Shown: positions 18,969-28,629 of the stretch, piece after piece
Layout: every line of letters begins with the position of its first letter
Position numbering within the stretch: the stretch's first letter is position 1
DNA from: Opitutia bacterium
GTDB taxonomy: Bacteria; Verrucomicrobiota; Verrucomicrobiia; Opitutales; Opitutaceae
Assembly: GCA_016217545.1 (NCBI GenBank)
Contig: JACRHT010000016.1
Coordinates: forward strand, 558,001 to 622,000
DNA: 64,000 bases
Direction: 5' to 3'
The notes under the pieces: model-generated
Database searches by the model: none
Told to the model about the DNA's origin: nothing
What the model saw: only the letters and a program-made list of their open reading frames with translations
Translations under genes and position numbers: made by a program

Positions 18969-20146
18969 GGGACGCGAGCGGAGGCGCAGGCGGTGAAATA
19001 GGCTTGTTGCACGACCTGCACGTGCGCGAAGGCGCGCAGTCGATCGCGGGCTTCCGCCCAACGCGAGGGCGGCGAAGCCAGTGCCTGCGCCACGGTTTCT
19101 CCGAAATTCTCCTCGAACCGCTCGGCCGGCACCACGAATTCCGCCACACCGCACCGCGCCATCATCTCCCGCGTGCCGCCGCCCGAATCGATCGTCACTA
19201 CGCGACACCCCGCAGCGAGGGCTTCCATCAGCGCGTTCGGCTGGCCTTCGTAGACCGACGACGCGAGCACCACGTCGGCCTGCGCCAACCAACGCCGGAC
19301 ATCCGGTGCGAAGCCCGCCAGACGCACACAGGCATCCAGCCCAGCGGCGGCGATCTGGCGCTCCAGCGCCGCGCGCTGACCGCCCTCGCCAAGGATCGTC
19401 AGCACCGCGTCCGGGAAGCACGCTCGTCCCTGCGCAAAGGCGTCGATCAGACGCGAGAATCCCTTTTCGGGGGAAAGCCGCCCCACCGCCAGGAACCGCA
19501 GGGTCGTGCCCGGCCGACTGCGCGCTCCGTTCTCCCAAGCATCGTCCGGCAGTGGATTGCTGATCACATGGCACTGCATGCCGCGCACGCCGAGATCGGC
19601 CAACTCCGCGGCGGCGAAATCGCTTTGCGCCACGACCGCATCAAAGCGCCGCAACACCGGCCGATAGAGCCACCAACGCGACCGCGGCACATTCGATTTC
19701 GGCAAGGAACCCTCGCGATAGATCAACGGATGGCGCACCAAGCGCGAAGCCGACGCGATGGCCAGAAGCATCGCCTGCGTGAAACCGAAAACCAGCAGCG
19801 GGGCCGGACCGCTGCGCCGGAGGTGCCGCACCAAAGGGCGAAACGCCTCCCGCGCCCGCCGGACCTCCAACGACACGACTCGCACGCGCCGATCCAACGC
19901 GCCGAGAAATTCCGCCTCGTGCCGTCCGTAGATGATCGCCTCGACGGCATGCCCGGCTTCGGCCCATGCATTGCAGAGCCGAAGGCAAACCCGCTCGGAG
20001 CCGCCGGCTCCGAAGGTAGGCACGAGACAACGCACGCTCGGCCGTCCATTCCACGCCACCGGCCAGAGGACGTTCGCCTTGCCCGGCTCCAAGTCCGGAG
20101 CTGATACCTTTTCGTGGCTCAACTCCACCGGTGCGCAGCCAGCCAT
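18965..20146 (-). CDS. Glycosyltransferase family 4
   Basis: The 393-residue GT-B protein has LVPTFGAGGSERVCLRLCNA at the N-terminus, FLAVGRLSPEKGFSRLIDAF at the start of the donor domain and SSVYEGQPNALMEALAAGCRVV for nucleotide-sugar binding. I use ATG 20146, which overlaps the end of the asparagine synthase gene by 28 bases; other starts further up are less likely. The linkage formed is unknown. Confidence 0.86.
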   Translation of the reverse strand: MAGCAPVELSHEKVSAPDLEPGKANVLWPVAWNGRPSVRCLVPTFGAGGSERVCLRLCNAWAEAGHAVEAIIYGRHEAEFLGALDRRVRVVSLEVRRAREAFRPLVRHLRRSGPAPLLVFGFTQAMLLAIASASRLVRHPLIYREGSLPKSNVPRSRWWLYRPVLRRFDAVVAQSDFAAAELADLGVRGMQCHVISNPLPDDAWENGARSRPGTTLRFLAVGRLSPEKGFSRLIDAFAQGRACFPDAVLTILGEGGQRAALERQIAAAGLDACVRLAGFAPDVRRWLAQADVVLASSVYEGQPNALMEALAAGCRVVTIDSGGGTREMMARCGVAEFVVPAERFEENFGETVAQALASPPSRWAEARDRLRAFAHVQVVQQAYFTACASARVP

Positions 20147-22095
20147 TGTTTGAGGACGAAGACCCGCCACAGCGATTCGCTGTGATCCCACTTCGCAGTT
20201 TGGTGTTCAGTCCATAGACGCTCGACCGCGTCCCGAACCACGATGTCGTCGGCGGAGCCGTCGAAAAGCGCTTCAGCAACGCACGTCTTTAGTTCGGAGC
20301 GCATCCATTGCGCGAGCGGCGGGGTGAAACCCTGTTTGGGGCGTTCCATGATCTCGCGCGGAAGATGCCGCGCGACCATGTTGCGCAACAGGCGCTTTCC
20401 CCCCTTAAGCTCGAGTTTGTAACTCAGCGGCAGTGTCGCCGCAAAGTCGTGCAGACGAAAATCCAAGAGCGGCTCCCGGCATTCGAGCCCGACCGCCATG
20501 CTTGCCCGATCCATTTTGACGAGCAGGTCGTCGGGCAGGACGTTCAAGACATCGAAGCGCATCATCTCCTCACCCAAGTGCAAATTCAACCCTGGCACGC
20601 GCCGGTGCTTCCGCAAGTCCTCCCCGCGCTGGAAGACCAAGCGCCCCGAACACGGCAGCGACGTGGCGTCATCGTAAGCCCGGGAAAAGTCGGACCGCGA
20701 AGCAAGCTGTAATAGGCGCGCAAACCGGAACCAGCCCCGGCGCCATTTGCCCGACGTAGGCCGCCGCACCGTCAAGCGGGAGGCGACCGCCCGGATGACC
20801 GAGCGAAGGAATTCGGGCGTGTGATAGACCGGCCCCAGTCGATCCAAGGCGCGATAGCGCCAGTAGCCGCCGAAAAACTCGTCGCCGCCGTCACCCGTCA
20901 TAGCAACCGTCACATGTTGCCGGGTCAGCGCCGAAACAAGGTAGGTGGGAACAAACGAGGCATCGGCCAGCGGCTCGTCGAGCAGTGCCCCCACTCGGCT
21001 GGCCACCTCCAGTGCCTCCTTGCGGCTGACCGACAAGGTGGTGTGCTCGGTGCCCAAGTGCCGGGCGATCGCTTCGGCATGACGACTTTCGTCGAACTCC
21101 GCGACGTCGAACCCGATGGAGAACGTGCGGATCGGCCGCCCGGAGCGTTGCTGCATCAGGGCAACCACGAGCGACGAATCAATCCCTCCGGACAGAAGTG
21201 CGCCAAGCGGGACATCGGCGACCATGCGGATCGCAATCGCATCGCGCAGGAGCGACTCACCGGCCTCGACCGCCTCGTCGAATGTCCCGCGAAACGGCGC
21301 AGCCAACCCGCGCGACCAGGACTCCGTCGAGCTCCAGAAAGTCCGATAGTGCCACCCGGCTCCGCGCAAGTCGAACGGACCGTCCGGGTTGCCCTGCGCG
21401 GCACTGAGGAAACCATTCCAATCGATCCGGGTTGCATCCGCAGCGAATGTGACCGTCGACCCCGGTGCCAAACTCACCGCCGATTCGTAGACGCAGTGAT
21501 GGTGTGGAAAGTATCCGTAGGCAAAATACGACGGGAGTGCCACCCGATTCAACCGCGCCTCAAAGTGCTCGTCCCGCGCCAAAGCCCGCGCTTCCGAGCC
21601 GAAGAGTAGCGTGCCATCGCGTCCTCGGCCGACATAAAGCGGCTTCACCCCCAGCCGATCACGCACAAGCGACAGGGTGGCGGCGCGCCGGTCGTAGCAG
21701 GCGAAAGCGAACATTCCATTCATCTTTTCCAAGGCCGCATCGAGCCCCCAAGTTGCCACCGCCTCCAGCATCACCTCGCTATCCGAGTGCCCGCGCCACT
21801 CACGCTGCCGGCCGCAATCCAATTCCTGTCGCAGCACGGCGAAATTGTAGACCTCGCCGTTGAAGACGAGTTGATGTTCGCCCGCATGCGAACACATCGG
21901 CTGTTGTCCGGCGGGTGACAGATCAATGATCGATAGGCGGCGATGCCCCAAGGCCACCGGATTCTCGGGCGCAACCCATACGCCATCGCTATCGGGCCCC
22001 CTATGCTTCACCGCGTCGGCGAGCTGGCGCACCCGACGCTCAAGGTCGGGACGCATCGCCCCGCCCACACCGATCAGACCTACAATTCCGCACAT
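20119..22095 (-). CDS. asnB: Asparagine synthase-like amidotransferase (glutamine-hydrolysing)
   Basis: The 658-residue protein has the N-terminal nucleophile cysteine (MCGIVGLIG) of class II glutamine amidotransferases and the GHRRLSIIDLSPAGQQPM and VFNGEVYNF motifs. The synthetase domain has the PP-loop ALLSGGIDSSLVVAL near residue 295. In polysaccharide clusters these enzymes often amidate uronic acid residues rather than make free asparagine, and the UDP-HexNAc dehydrogenase gene of this cluster would supply such a uronate. That role is inferred from context. Confidence 0.88.
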   Translation of the reverse strand: MCGIVGLIGVGGAMRPDLERRVRQLADAVKHRGPDSDGVWVAPENPVALGHRRLSIIDLSPAGQQPMCSHAGEHQLVFNGEVYNFAVLRQELDCGRQREWRGHSDSEVMLEAVATWGLDAALEKMNGMFAFACYDRRAATLSLVRDRLGVKPLYVGRGRDGTLLFGSEARALARDEHFEARLNRVALPSYFAYGYFPHHHCVYESAVSLAPGSTVTFAADATRIDWNGFLSAAQGNPDGPFDLRGAGWHYRTFWSSTESWSRGLAAPFRGTFDEAVEAGESLLRDAIAIRMVADVPLGALLSGGIDSSLVVALMQQRSGRPIRTFSIGFDVAEFDESRHAEAIARHLGTEHTTLSVSRKEALEVASRVGALLDEPLADASFVPTYLVSALTRQHVTVAMTGDGGDEFFGGYWRYRALDRLGPVYHTPEFLRSVIRAVASRLTVRRPTSGKWRRGWFRFARLLQLASRSDFSRAYDDATSLPCSGRLVFQRGEDLRKHRRVPGLNLHLGEEMMRFDVLNVLPDDLLVKMDRASMAVGLECREPLLDFRLHDFAATLPLSYKLELKGGKRLLRNMVARHLPREIMERPKQGFTPPLAQWMRSELKTCVAEALFDGSADDIVVRDAVERLWTEHQTAKWDHSESLWRVFVLKQWLAAHRWS

Positions 22096-22102
22096 GGTCG
22101 GC

Positions 22103-22651
22103 TCACGGTTTCATCTCCGGCTTGTAGGCATGCTCCAATACGCTGTCGACTCGCTCGCGAAACGTAGCGCCGCGCATCTGCTCGGACGTAGCCCATTGGG
22201 AGCGCAGTCGTTGTTCGAAATCGTCGTAGCGCATGATGATGCGCGCCGGGTTCCCCGCGACGACTGTGCCGTCGGGCACCGACTTGGTCACCACACTCCC
22301 CGCCGCGACGACCGCACGGTTGCCGACTCGGACCCCCGGCATCAAGATGGAATTCACTCCGATAAACACGTCATCGCCAATCCAAACGGGAGCGTAGCGG
22401 AAACGACGCCCCTTTTCATCCCGAACTAGCCAACCGCTTCCATCGTGGGTGATGAAGACGACGCCGGCCGTCACGGTAACACGATCGCCGATTCGCACCA
22501 GCCAAGGCTCGCTGCCGAAGCTCTTGCTGTAGATGCGACATCCCTCGCCGACCGTCACCCCGAGATACCGCGCTGCGGCCGGGCCGCCGCGCAACCAGCG
22601 GATGAAGTTGAAGGCGAAGAGCCGGTATAAACTAGCGAGACGCGACAGCAT
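22103..22651 (-). CDS. Hexapeptide-repeat O-acyltransferase
   Basis: The 182-residue protein is a left-handed beta-helix transferase of the xenobiotic/CatB-like group, with VWIGDDVFIGVNSILMPGV and NRAVVAAGSVVTKSVPDG and the active-site histidine in VFITHDGSGW. It probably O-acetylates a sugar in the repeat unit. The start overlaps the end of the Wzy-like gene by 20 bases. Confidence 0.83.
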   Translation of the reverse strand: MLSRLASLYRLFAFNFIRWLRGGPAAARYLGVTVGEGCRIYSKSFGSEPWLVRIGDRVTVTAGVVFITHDGSGWLVRDEKGRRFRYAPVWIGDDVFIGVNSILMPGVRVGNRAVVAAGSVVTKSVPDGTVVAGNPARIIMRYDDFEQRLRSQWATSEQMRGATFRERVDSVLEHAYKPEMKP

Positions 22652-23960
22652 GGGAGGTGGGGGGCGGCATATACCCGAGCTGCACCCGTGCCATGATCAA
22701 TCCGATGCCGAAGCTCACCCACGGAGTCGAATAGGTAATGGTTCCCTCAATCGATTGGAAGGCCACGAGCGCCAATCCTGAAACCGCCGCAGCCAGCGTG
22801 ATCGGATCGAGTCGGCGCCAATTTCGCAAGCGTGCGATCACCCGAACCAAGGGAAGAAAATAGAGGACAAACAAGATGACGCCGCCTTTGAGAAAGGGCA
22901 GTGCCGCACCAGCATGGGTTGAGGTGCGGCCGAATTCGTCTCCCGTGAGTCGGTCGACGGACAGCGATTGGATTTGATTGGCCAGGAAGACCCCTCCCAT
23001 TCCTCGCCCCACGAGCCATTCCGTGCCCTCGAGTTCCTCCGCGAGATCGCGGACCTCCGCCCAACGCTCGTTTTCCGACAACACCGTGGTCGCCACACCG
23101 TATCGGCCTTGGAACCGCTCGATGAGAACATCGAAGGGGAAATACAGCACGATCGCGGCGGCAAAAAGGATGAACCCCACGACCGCAAGCACGATGCGCC
23201 GCTGCTGCCGCAGCATGGCCGGCAACACGGCCGCCGCCGCAAAAAGCTCCAGCGCGCAACGCACGGAAATGCCACGGCGCCCGAAATAGAGATAAACAAA
23301 AAGGCATCCGGCCGTGATCACGAGGAGCGGCACATACCAGCGATTGCGCACTTCCGTGGTCGCGGCCACCAACGCCAGCAGCGGTGCGAGCGTGAGCGCC
23401 GCCTCGAACTGTGAGCCCGATTGTTCGTTGAGAATCGAACGATCGGTCAACACCATGCTATCCGTAAATCGAATCGCGAGGAGGACCGACAAGCCCGAGA
23501 GGATGGTCACGGTCAGGCGGATGTCGCGCCAAACGCTGTCGCGTCGACCCAGTATGAACGCCCCCAAGACCGTCCAATATGTGAAGCAATCGAACGCGAT
23601 GAGACGCACGGGATTTCCGAGCACGACGGCGTAGAGGATGAGAAACCCCAGATAGCCAGTCAGGGCCCACAGGTATGCCCAACTGATGCGCGGGCTCGGC
23701 CCGGGGGACTTCTCGTAGAAATAGACGGCAGCGCCGAGGCAGAGCGGATAGATAAACAGACCTAGCAAGCCGACGCTGGAACCAAGCGAGTCGGATACCT
23801 GAACGGAGATGAATCGCGAGATCATCACCAGCCACCCGACAACGAGAAACACCTGCAAGCTCCAGCGGGCCAGTCGGGGAGTTGGCGGAGGAGTGCGCTC
23901 ACGGGAGAAGGAGTCGCCGGCGGCGACAGAGCGAGGGAGAACAGATCGGGCGAGACTCAT
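22632..23960 (-). CDS. Wzy-like polysaccharide polymerase / O-antigen ligase superfamily
   Basis: The 442-residue protein has about ten to eleven hydrophobic spans, a central periplasmic loop (about 290-345) and a HAGAALPFLKGGVILFVLYF segment typical of Wzy-type polymerases. Together with the Wzx-like flippase gene two genes upstream it points to a Wzx/Wzy-dependent assembly route. Sequence in this family is poorly conserved, so polymerase rather than ligase is a judgement from context. Confidence 0.75.
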   Translation of the reverse strand: MSLARSVLPRSVAAGDSFSRERTPPPTPRLARWSLQVFLVVGWLVMISRFISVQVSDSLGSSVGLLGLFIYPLCLGAAVYFYEKSPGPSPRISWAYLWALTGYLGFLILYAVVLGNPVRLIAFDCFTYWTVLGAFILGRRDSVWRDIRLTVTILSGLSVLLAIRFTDSMVLTDRSILNEQSGSQFEAALTLAPLLALVAATTEVRNRWYVPLLVITAGCLFVYLYFGRRGISVRCALELFAAAAVLPAMLRQQRRIVLAVVGFILFAAAIVLYFPFDVLIERFQGRYGVATTVLSENERWAEVRDLAEELEGTEWLVGRGMGGVFLANQIQSLSVDRLTGDEFGRTSTHAGAALPFLKGGVILFVLYFLPLVRVIARLRNWRRLDPITLAAAVSGLALVAFQSIEGTITYSTPWVSFGIGLIMARVQLGYMPPPTSHAVASR

Positions 23961-25138
23961 GCGTGAGATTGGGATTTGTGGCGATGCACCGTCGCCTGCA
24001 AATAATTGGCCAACGCCTCGCCATGACGGGCAAGGTCGAAAACGCGCCGCGCAGTGCCATTGCCACGCTGCCCGATCTCCGCCGCCGCTCCCGGATGGCG
24101 TTCCACCCAGAGTATTTTCTCCGCCACGGCGGCAGCGCTCCCCGGAGATACCAACAGCGCATCCTCGCCGTCAGTGAAGTAGCGTCGGATATCGCCCACC
24201 GCACTCAGGATCGCCGGTGTGCCATGACTAAACAGCTCGAAGAGTCGGCTGGGAAAACAAGCCTGCGACGATACGTCGTCCGATCGCAGCAACACATGGC
24301 ACGAAGCACCACACACTGCCTCGGTGTAATTTGCTTCATCGAGACGACCGGCAAGCACGACGCCGCCTGCCAATTCGTGGGACCGAGCGCGTGCAGTCAA
24401 TTTCGCCAGCGTATCGGAGGAAAGACCCACGATCCGCAGTCTGGTTCGCCCACCCGCTTGACGCACCAGCGTCATTGCCTCCAGCAACAATTCCAGCGAG
24501 TCGCGCCGCGCGCCGCCACTGATGGCCAGCAGCTCCGGAATCGCCGGCGGCGTTCGCCCCGCGGCCGAAGCCAGCGGAGCAACGGTTGGCACGACCAGCA
24601 CTGGATGCCTTGCCCGCGCGGACAACTCCGCCGCGAGATAATGCGAGATGACCACGCTGCCAGCCGAGAAATGCGGCAGGACCAGCAAGTGCAGGCGTTC
24701 AGAAAGATAATGAGTATCCCGCCAGCCCGCCGCATAGTCGCAGGCCAGGTGCTTCTCCGCGTATTGCTGCACAAATGGAATCCCCCGTTGCCGGCACAGC
24801 CGTGCGAGTCGCCACGCGTAGGCGACGTCCTGATTGTAGAAGAACACCACATCGACTCCCCCGGCCGCGTGTCGGCGCCCGATCTCCTGCGCCATGCGGT
24901 CGACCGCCCTGGCATTGACACGTGGACGACGCCAGCCGCGCCTCGGCTCCGGTTGACCGCGCGCGACCTGCTGCACCGCAATTTTCTCCCAAACAAATTC
25001 GCTCTCTTCGTCACCAACGAGCAACAAGCTGACCTCGCACCCGGTCTGACTCAGGGCCAGCGCGAGATTGCGGATGCGAGCCACTGCGCCTCCCGGATCA
25101 AGTCCGAACCCAAATACTCCGATGAGCAAAACCCTCAT
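23957..25138 (-). CDS. Glycosyltransferase family 4-like
   Basis: The 393-residue GT-B protein has VLLIGVFGFGLDPGGAVARI near its start, a nucleotide-sugar domain beginning at ELLAISGGARRDSLELLLEA, and CFPSRLFELFSHGTPAILSAVGD in place of the usual EGxPxxxLEA motif. ATG 25138 overlaps the flippase stop (ATGA). Donor and acceptor are not known. Confidence 0.8.
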   Translation of the reverse strand: MRVLLIGVFGFGLDPGGAVARIRNLALALSQTGCEVSLLLVGDEESEFVWEKIAVQQVARGQPEPRRGWRRPRVNARAVDRMAQEIGRRHAAGGVDVVFFYNQDVAYAWRLARLCRQRGIPFVQQYAEKHLACDYAAGWRDTHYLSERLHLLVLPHFSAGSVVISHYLAAELSARARHPVLVVPTVAPLASAAGRTPPAIPELLAISGGARRDSLELLLEAMTLVRQAGGRTRLRIVGLSSDTLAKLTARARSHELAGGVVLAGRLDEANYTEAVCGASCHVLLRSDDVSSQACFPSRLFELFSHGTPAILSAVGDIRRYFTDGEDALLVSPGSAAAVAEKILWVERHPGAAAEIGQRGNGTARRVFDLARHGEALANYLQATVHRHKSQSHA

Positions 25139-26400
25139 GACGGCGCAGGGGCTTCCGGGCGATATCGCGCCACGGCGGAGCGCACGCACAACGCCGCCGC
25201 CATGATTTGCACAACCGCTGCGATCACGAGCCCAACCGTCACCGCCTCAAGCGCCCGTAACGACGTAGCGTGCAGCAGCAGTGCGGGGCACAGGTAATTC
25301 GTCGCCAGCACTGCACCCACATAGGCGAAAAGCTGAGGCCAAGCCTGTAGAACCGACAGCGGCAGAGTTGCGATTTTGAAACACCCGGCCAGCACCAGCA
25401 ACAGCCCCCACCGCATGGCGGGAACCGATTCCACGTATGCCGGCAGAATTCGCCCGACACAGATTGGGATCAGCCACCAGCCTGCGGCGACAAAAGGCAG
25501 CATGAAGACCACGCAAGCGAGCCCGACCCGCCACGAATTGTCCGCGACAGCCATCGCATTGTCGGTTTGACCCAAATCGAAATTTAACCGCGGCAGCAGG
25601 TAAGTGGAGATGATCGACGGCGCCATAACCCCGAGCGTGAATATCGCGGAAACCGGCGTGAAGAGTCCCAGTTCATGCTCGCCGCCCCGCTGCAACAGCA
25701 GCATGCGGCCGAAAGTGGAGGCCACGACCGTTCCGTAGTTCGAAATGAACAACGGCATACCCGTCGTCACCAGCATACCGACCACGGTCCAATCCCAGCG
25801 CGGCGGCAGTCGCACCGGTCGCATCCGGTGCAGCAGCAAGGTGCCTCCCACGGCAATGGCCACCGTGCGGCCCAAATAACCGTCGAACCCTGCCACCCAC
25901 ACCAGCGGAATCGAAAGCACCTGCGCAAGAATCAGCCAACCTTGGTTTCGCGCCAGGATCGAAAACTCGCGTCCACTGCGACACGTCGCCTCCAGATACG
26001 TGCGGTAGAGCATCGCCGGACCGTAAAGCGCCATCGCGATCGCCGCTGCGCGCCAGTGCGCCGCTCCGGCGTAGAGGCAGACGATCAGCAGACCCACCAC
26101 CTCCACGCCACACGCCAGCAGGGTATAGGCTTCCGCCGCCTGCGCCGTCGCCTCCGCCTGCGATCGCTCCCCTCGCCCACTCAGGAAGGGAAACTGTCGA
26201 TTGAAGGAGTTGATGACACCGAGCCGAACGACACCAAAATAGCTCTCGAGCAAGACGATCGACTGCCAGACACCGTTTTCCGCCGGGGAAACCCACCGCA
26301 AGACGACAATTGAGCAGACCATCTGCGTCACCTGCAGCAAAGCCGCGACCGCGCTTTGCGCCGGGACCAACCGACCCAATTCCAGCAATCGTGAACGCAC
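25135..26400 (-). CDS. Wzx-like oligosaccharide flippase
   Basis: The protein has about twelve hydrophobic spans in the MATE/MVF-fold pattern of polysaccharide flippases (SAVAALLQVTQMVCSIVVL, GMLVTTGMPLFISNYG, SIISTYLLPRLNF). It should move the undecaprenyl-linked repeat unit across the membrane. No ATG fits; I take GTG at 26400, with a GGAGGAG about 13 bases upstream. A CTG at 26409, overlapping the stop of the gene before it, is the alternative. The ORF extends to 26577, but the extra part lies within the acyltransferase gene. Confidence 0.78.
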   Translation of the reverse strand: MRSRLLELGRLVPAQSAVAALLQVTQMVCSIVVLRWVSPAENGVWQSIVLLESYFGVVRLGVINSFNRQFPFLSGRGERSQAEATAQAAEAYTLLACGVEVVGLLIVCLYAGAAHWRAAAIAMALYGPAMLYRTYLEATCRSGREFSILARNQGWLILAQVLSIPLVWVAGFDGYLGRTVAIAVGGTLLLHRMRPVRLPPRWDWTVVGMLVTTGMPLFISNYGTVVASTFGRMLLLQRGGEHELGLFTPVSAIFTLGVMAPSIISTYLLPRLNFDLGQTDNAMAVADNSWRVGLACVVFMLPFVAAGWWLIPICVGRILPAYVESVPAMRWGLLLVLAGCFKIATLPLSVLQAWPQLFAYVGAVLATNYLCPALLLHATSLRALEAVTVGLVIAAVVQIMAAALCVRSAVARYRPEAPAPS

Positions 26401-26405
26401 CTGCT

Positions 26406-27065
26406 TCAGAGAACTCCTCCATCCGCACGCGGAGCGGCACCGCGAATCGGATGCGCTGGATTGCCCGCCCATACTTCCGCGGCAGGCACGGTCCGGGGCA
26501 CCACCGAACCGGCGCCGACGATCGCCCCGGCCCCAATCGTCACCCCTTTTAAGATCATCACGCGCCCGCCGACCCAAGCATCCTCCTGAATGTCCACCGC
26601 GGCGGTTCGGACGGGCGCTTGTTCATGCAACGCACGGGAGCGCGCGTCGTGGGGATGGAAATCCGTATCGACGATCTCACAGGCCCCGCCGATCATGACC
26701 CGCGCCCCGATCGTCAATTCACGCTGGCACACCAGCGTGCTACTGCTGATACCGGCACCAGGCCCGATCGTAAGTCGCCCACCGGGCAGCACCCAAATGA
26801 TCGCGGGGCGGTGCCCGCCGAAGGCATTCACACGCGGTCCGGAGTGAATCCGCACTCCGGGATGAATTGTCACTCGAGCGCGCGGGTCGATTTTCCAAAT
26901 CATCCGCCCCGTGACCGTCAGCCGACCCAGCAACGTTACCCCGGGATGGCAGCGTAGATAAGCCGAATAGAACGTGCTCCACCACCAAATGACGATATTG
27001 TCGCGCACCGAACGGGTGCGAAGCCATAGCCGAATCAACGTCGCACTGAAGCTGTAATCACTCAC
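26406..27065 (-). CDS. Hexapeptide-repeat acyltransferase
   Basis: This left-handed beta-helix protein has repeats such as RLTIGPGAGISSSTLVC and VGGRVMILKGVTIGAGAIVGAG and the histidine region DTDFHPHD. I place the start at GTG 27065 (VSDYSFSATLIRLWLRTRS), overlapping the previous stop by eight bases; this gives 219 residues and removes a non-family N-terminal extension. It probably adds an O-acetyl group to the glycan. Confidence 0.8.
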   Translation of the reverse strand: MSDYSFSATLIRLWLRTRSVRDNIVIWWWSTFYSAYLRCHPGVTLLGRLTVTGRMIWKIDPRARVTIHPGVRIHSGPRVNAFGGHRPAIIWVLPGGRLTIGPGAGISSSTLVCQRELTIGARVMIGGACEIVDTDFHPHDARSRALHEQAPVRTAAVDIQEDAWVGGRVMILKGVTIGAGAIVGAGSVVPRTVPAAEVWAGNPAHPIRGAAPRADGGVL

Positions 27066-28629
27066 AATCAGGCATCCGTTCGTCACCGGTGATGATGCGG
27101 AAGAACCGATCGTGCTCGGTTTGGGACGGCATCGCCCCCATGCGCAACCCTGTCGCCCGATAATCCCGCGCCGCCGCCTCGTAGGAAAAACCCTTGAACG
27201 TGAGATGCAGGTAGCGCTTGCCCCGCACGATCTGATCCGCTGTTGGACGTTGCGCCGTGGCCCCGAGTTCCGCCAGGCGGTTGAAATACATGTCACGCGA
27301 TGCCGGCTCCTCCACTATACCCAGTCCGCTGTATTTGGGCTTCGCAGCCACAACCGACGGCAATCCGCGGACGACGAAGTCAACACCGGCGGAGCTGAGC
27401 CAGGCGAGGCCCGCTCGCGCAAACGGAATCAGTGCGAAAGTGTTCACCGATTCCGCGCTATCGATCACATGCACGTTCGCGATGCCTGCCGCAGCGGCGC
27501 GCGCCACTTCTCCCATATAGACGGCGCACTTGCCTCCGATCCAGCGCTCTGCCGGGTGGGCACGAATTACGAGCTTGAGCTGCGGTCGTGCCGCAAACCA
27601 GCGGATCAGTTCCCGAACCCATTCTTGCTGACCGGCGAAAATTGTCTCGCGGCACAACATCGAACTGTCGCCGATGACATTCGGTGCCAAGAGGAAGATC
27701 GGTGCGTCGCCAGCCATGAAATCGCGCAACCGGGCCGGCAGTGAAGCCGCGACGTTGTCGCGTTGGATGCGGTAGAAATTATTCAGCCACGCTGCATCGT
27801 CCGGTCGATTGCCATCGAGAAATTTCAGGTAGGCATTGATCTCGGCCTCCTTCTCCGCGTCCCACGGCCCCAATGCCCGCAACCAACCGGTGACATTATA
27901 CTCCATCGCCGGAGCACCGAGATTGTAGATCATGTGGCCCGGTCGCCACGCCCAGCCTTCCAAGCAAACAACAGGCATTTGCCGCGCCTGCGCCACAGCC
28001 AGCAACCCTGGGGATTCGGCGATCAGGCCGCTGTAGCACAGGAGGCGGGAAAACCGCTCGCGCGTCAGCAATCCGTCGAATGCCTCGCCGGCCGCGACGA
28101 TCTCCCCTTCCCGCCGGCGCACGGCATCCCCATAGCGTGCTTGATCCGCATGCACATCGGCTTCCTCGACGTGGAAATCGTAAGCGACGTTTGCCGCTGC
28201 GATTTGGCGAGCACGCGCCGCCAGCACTCCGCCAAGATCCGGCCGACGTTGCGCCACGTCCAGATCGACGAGTGCGATGCCCGGGATTTCCGGCACACGC
28301 GCCCAGAAATTGAACGGGCGCGGTTCAGGATATTCGCGGCGCACTTGCGCGCCGCGGTATAGCAGCGTCGTTTCCCAGCCGAGCGTGCGGAGCACACAGG
28401 CGGCATAAGCGGCCCACTCGATCCAAGTGCAACTGCGGAGTGCGGTCAGCGCCACACGACCGCGCACCGGCGGCAGAGGACACGCGGCAAGATGCGCGAG
28501 CCAAGTGTCGAGCGACTGCCGAGCCAGGACGGGATGGCAGGTCGTTCCCGTGTTCCAGATTTCCCACTGTGCCGCTGCCGCGGCTCCCAAGCGACGCAGA
28601 ACACGGGCAGATTTGTCAGCGAGCGGCAT
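27058..28629 (-). CDS. GT-B-fold capsule-type polysaccharide synthesis protein
   Basis: The 523-residue protein resembles the KpsC/KpsS-like and related capsular synthesis proteins in its C-terminal half, with FLLAPNVIGDSSMLCRETIF, a helix WVRELIRWFAARP, the KLVIRAHPAE motif and a late SAGVDFVVRGLPSVVAAKPKY that replaces the usual donor-site helix. I use ATG 28629 because it forms TGATG with the NeuB stop; two GTG codons just upstream are alternatives. As it follows NeuB and NeuA genes it may transfer the nonulosonic acid, but no donor can be shown. Confidence 0.65.
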   Translation of the reverse strand: MPLADKSARVLRRLGAAAAAQWEIWNTGTTCHPVLARQSLDTWLAHLAACPLPPVRGRVALTALRSCTWIEWAAYAACVLRTLGWETTLLYRGAQVRREYPEPRPFNFWARVPEIPGIALVDLDVAQRRPDLGGVLAARARQIAAANVAYDFHVEEADVHADQARYGDAVRRREGEIVAAGEAFDGLLTRERFSRLLCYSGLIAESPGLLAVAQARQMPVVCLEGWAWRPGHMIYNLGAPAMEYNVTGWLRALGPWDAEKEAEINAYLKFLDGNRPDDAAWLNNFYRIQRDNVAASLPARLRDFMAGDAPIFLLAPNVIGDSSMLCRETIFAGQQEWVRELIRWFAARPQLKLVIRAHPAERWIGGKCAVYMGEVARAAAAGIANVHVIDSAESVNTFALIPFARAGLAWLSSAGVDFVVRGLPSVVAAKPKYSGLGIVEEPASRDMYFNRLAELGATAQRPTADQIVRGKRYLHLTFKGFSYEAAARDYRATGLRMGAMPSQTEHDRFFRIITGDERMPDCE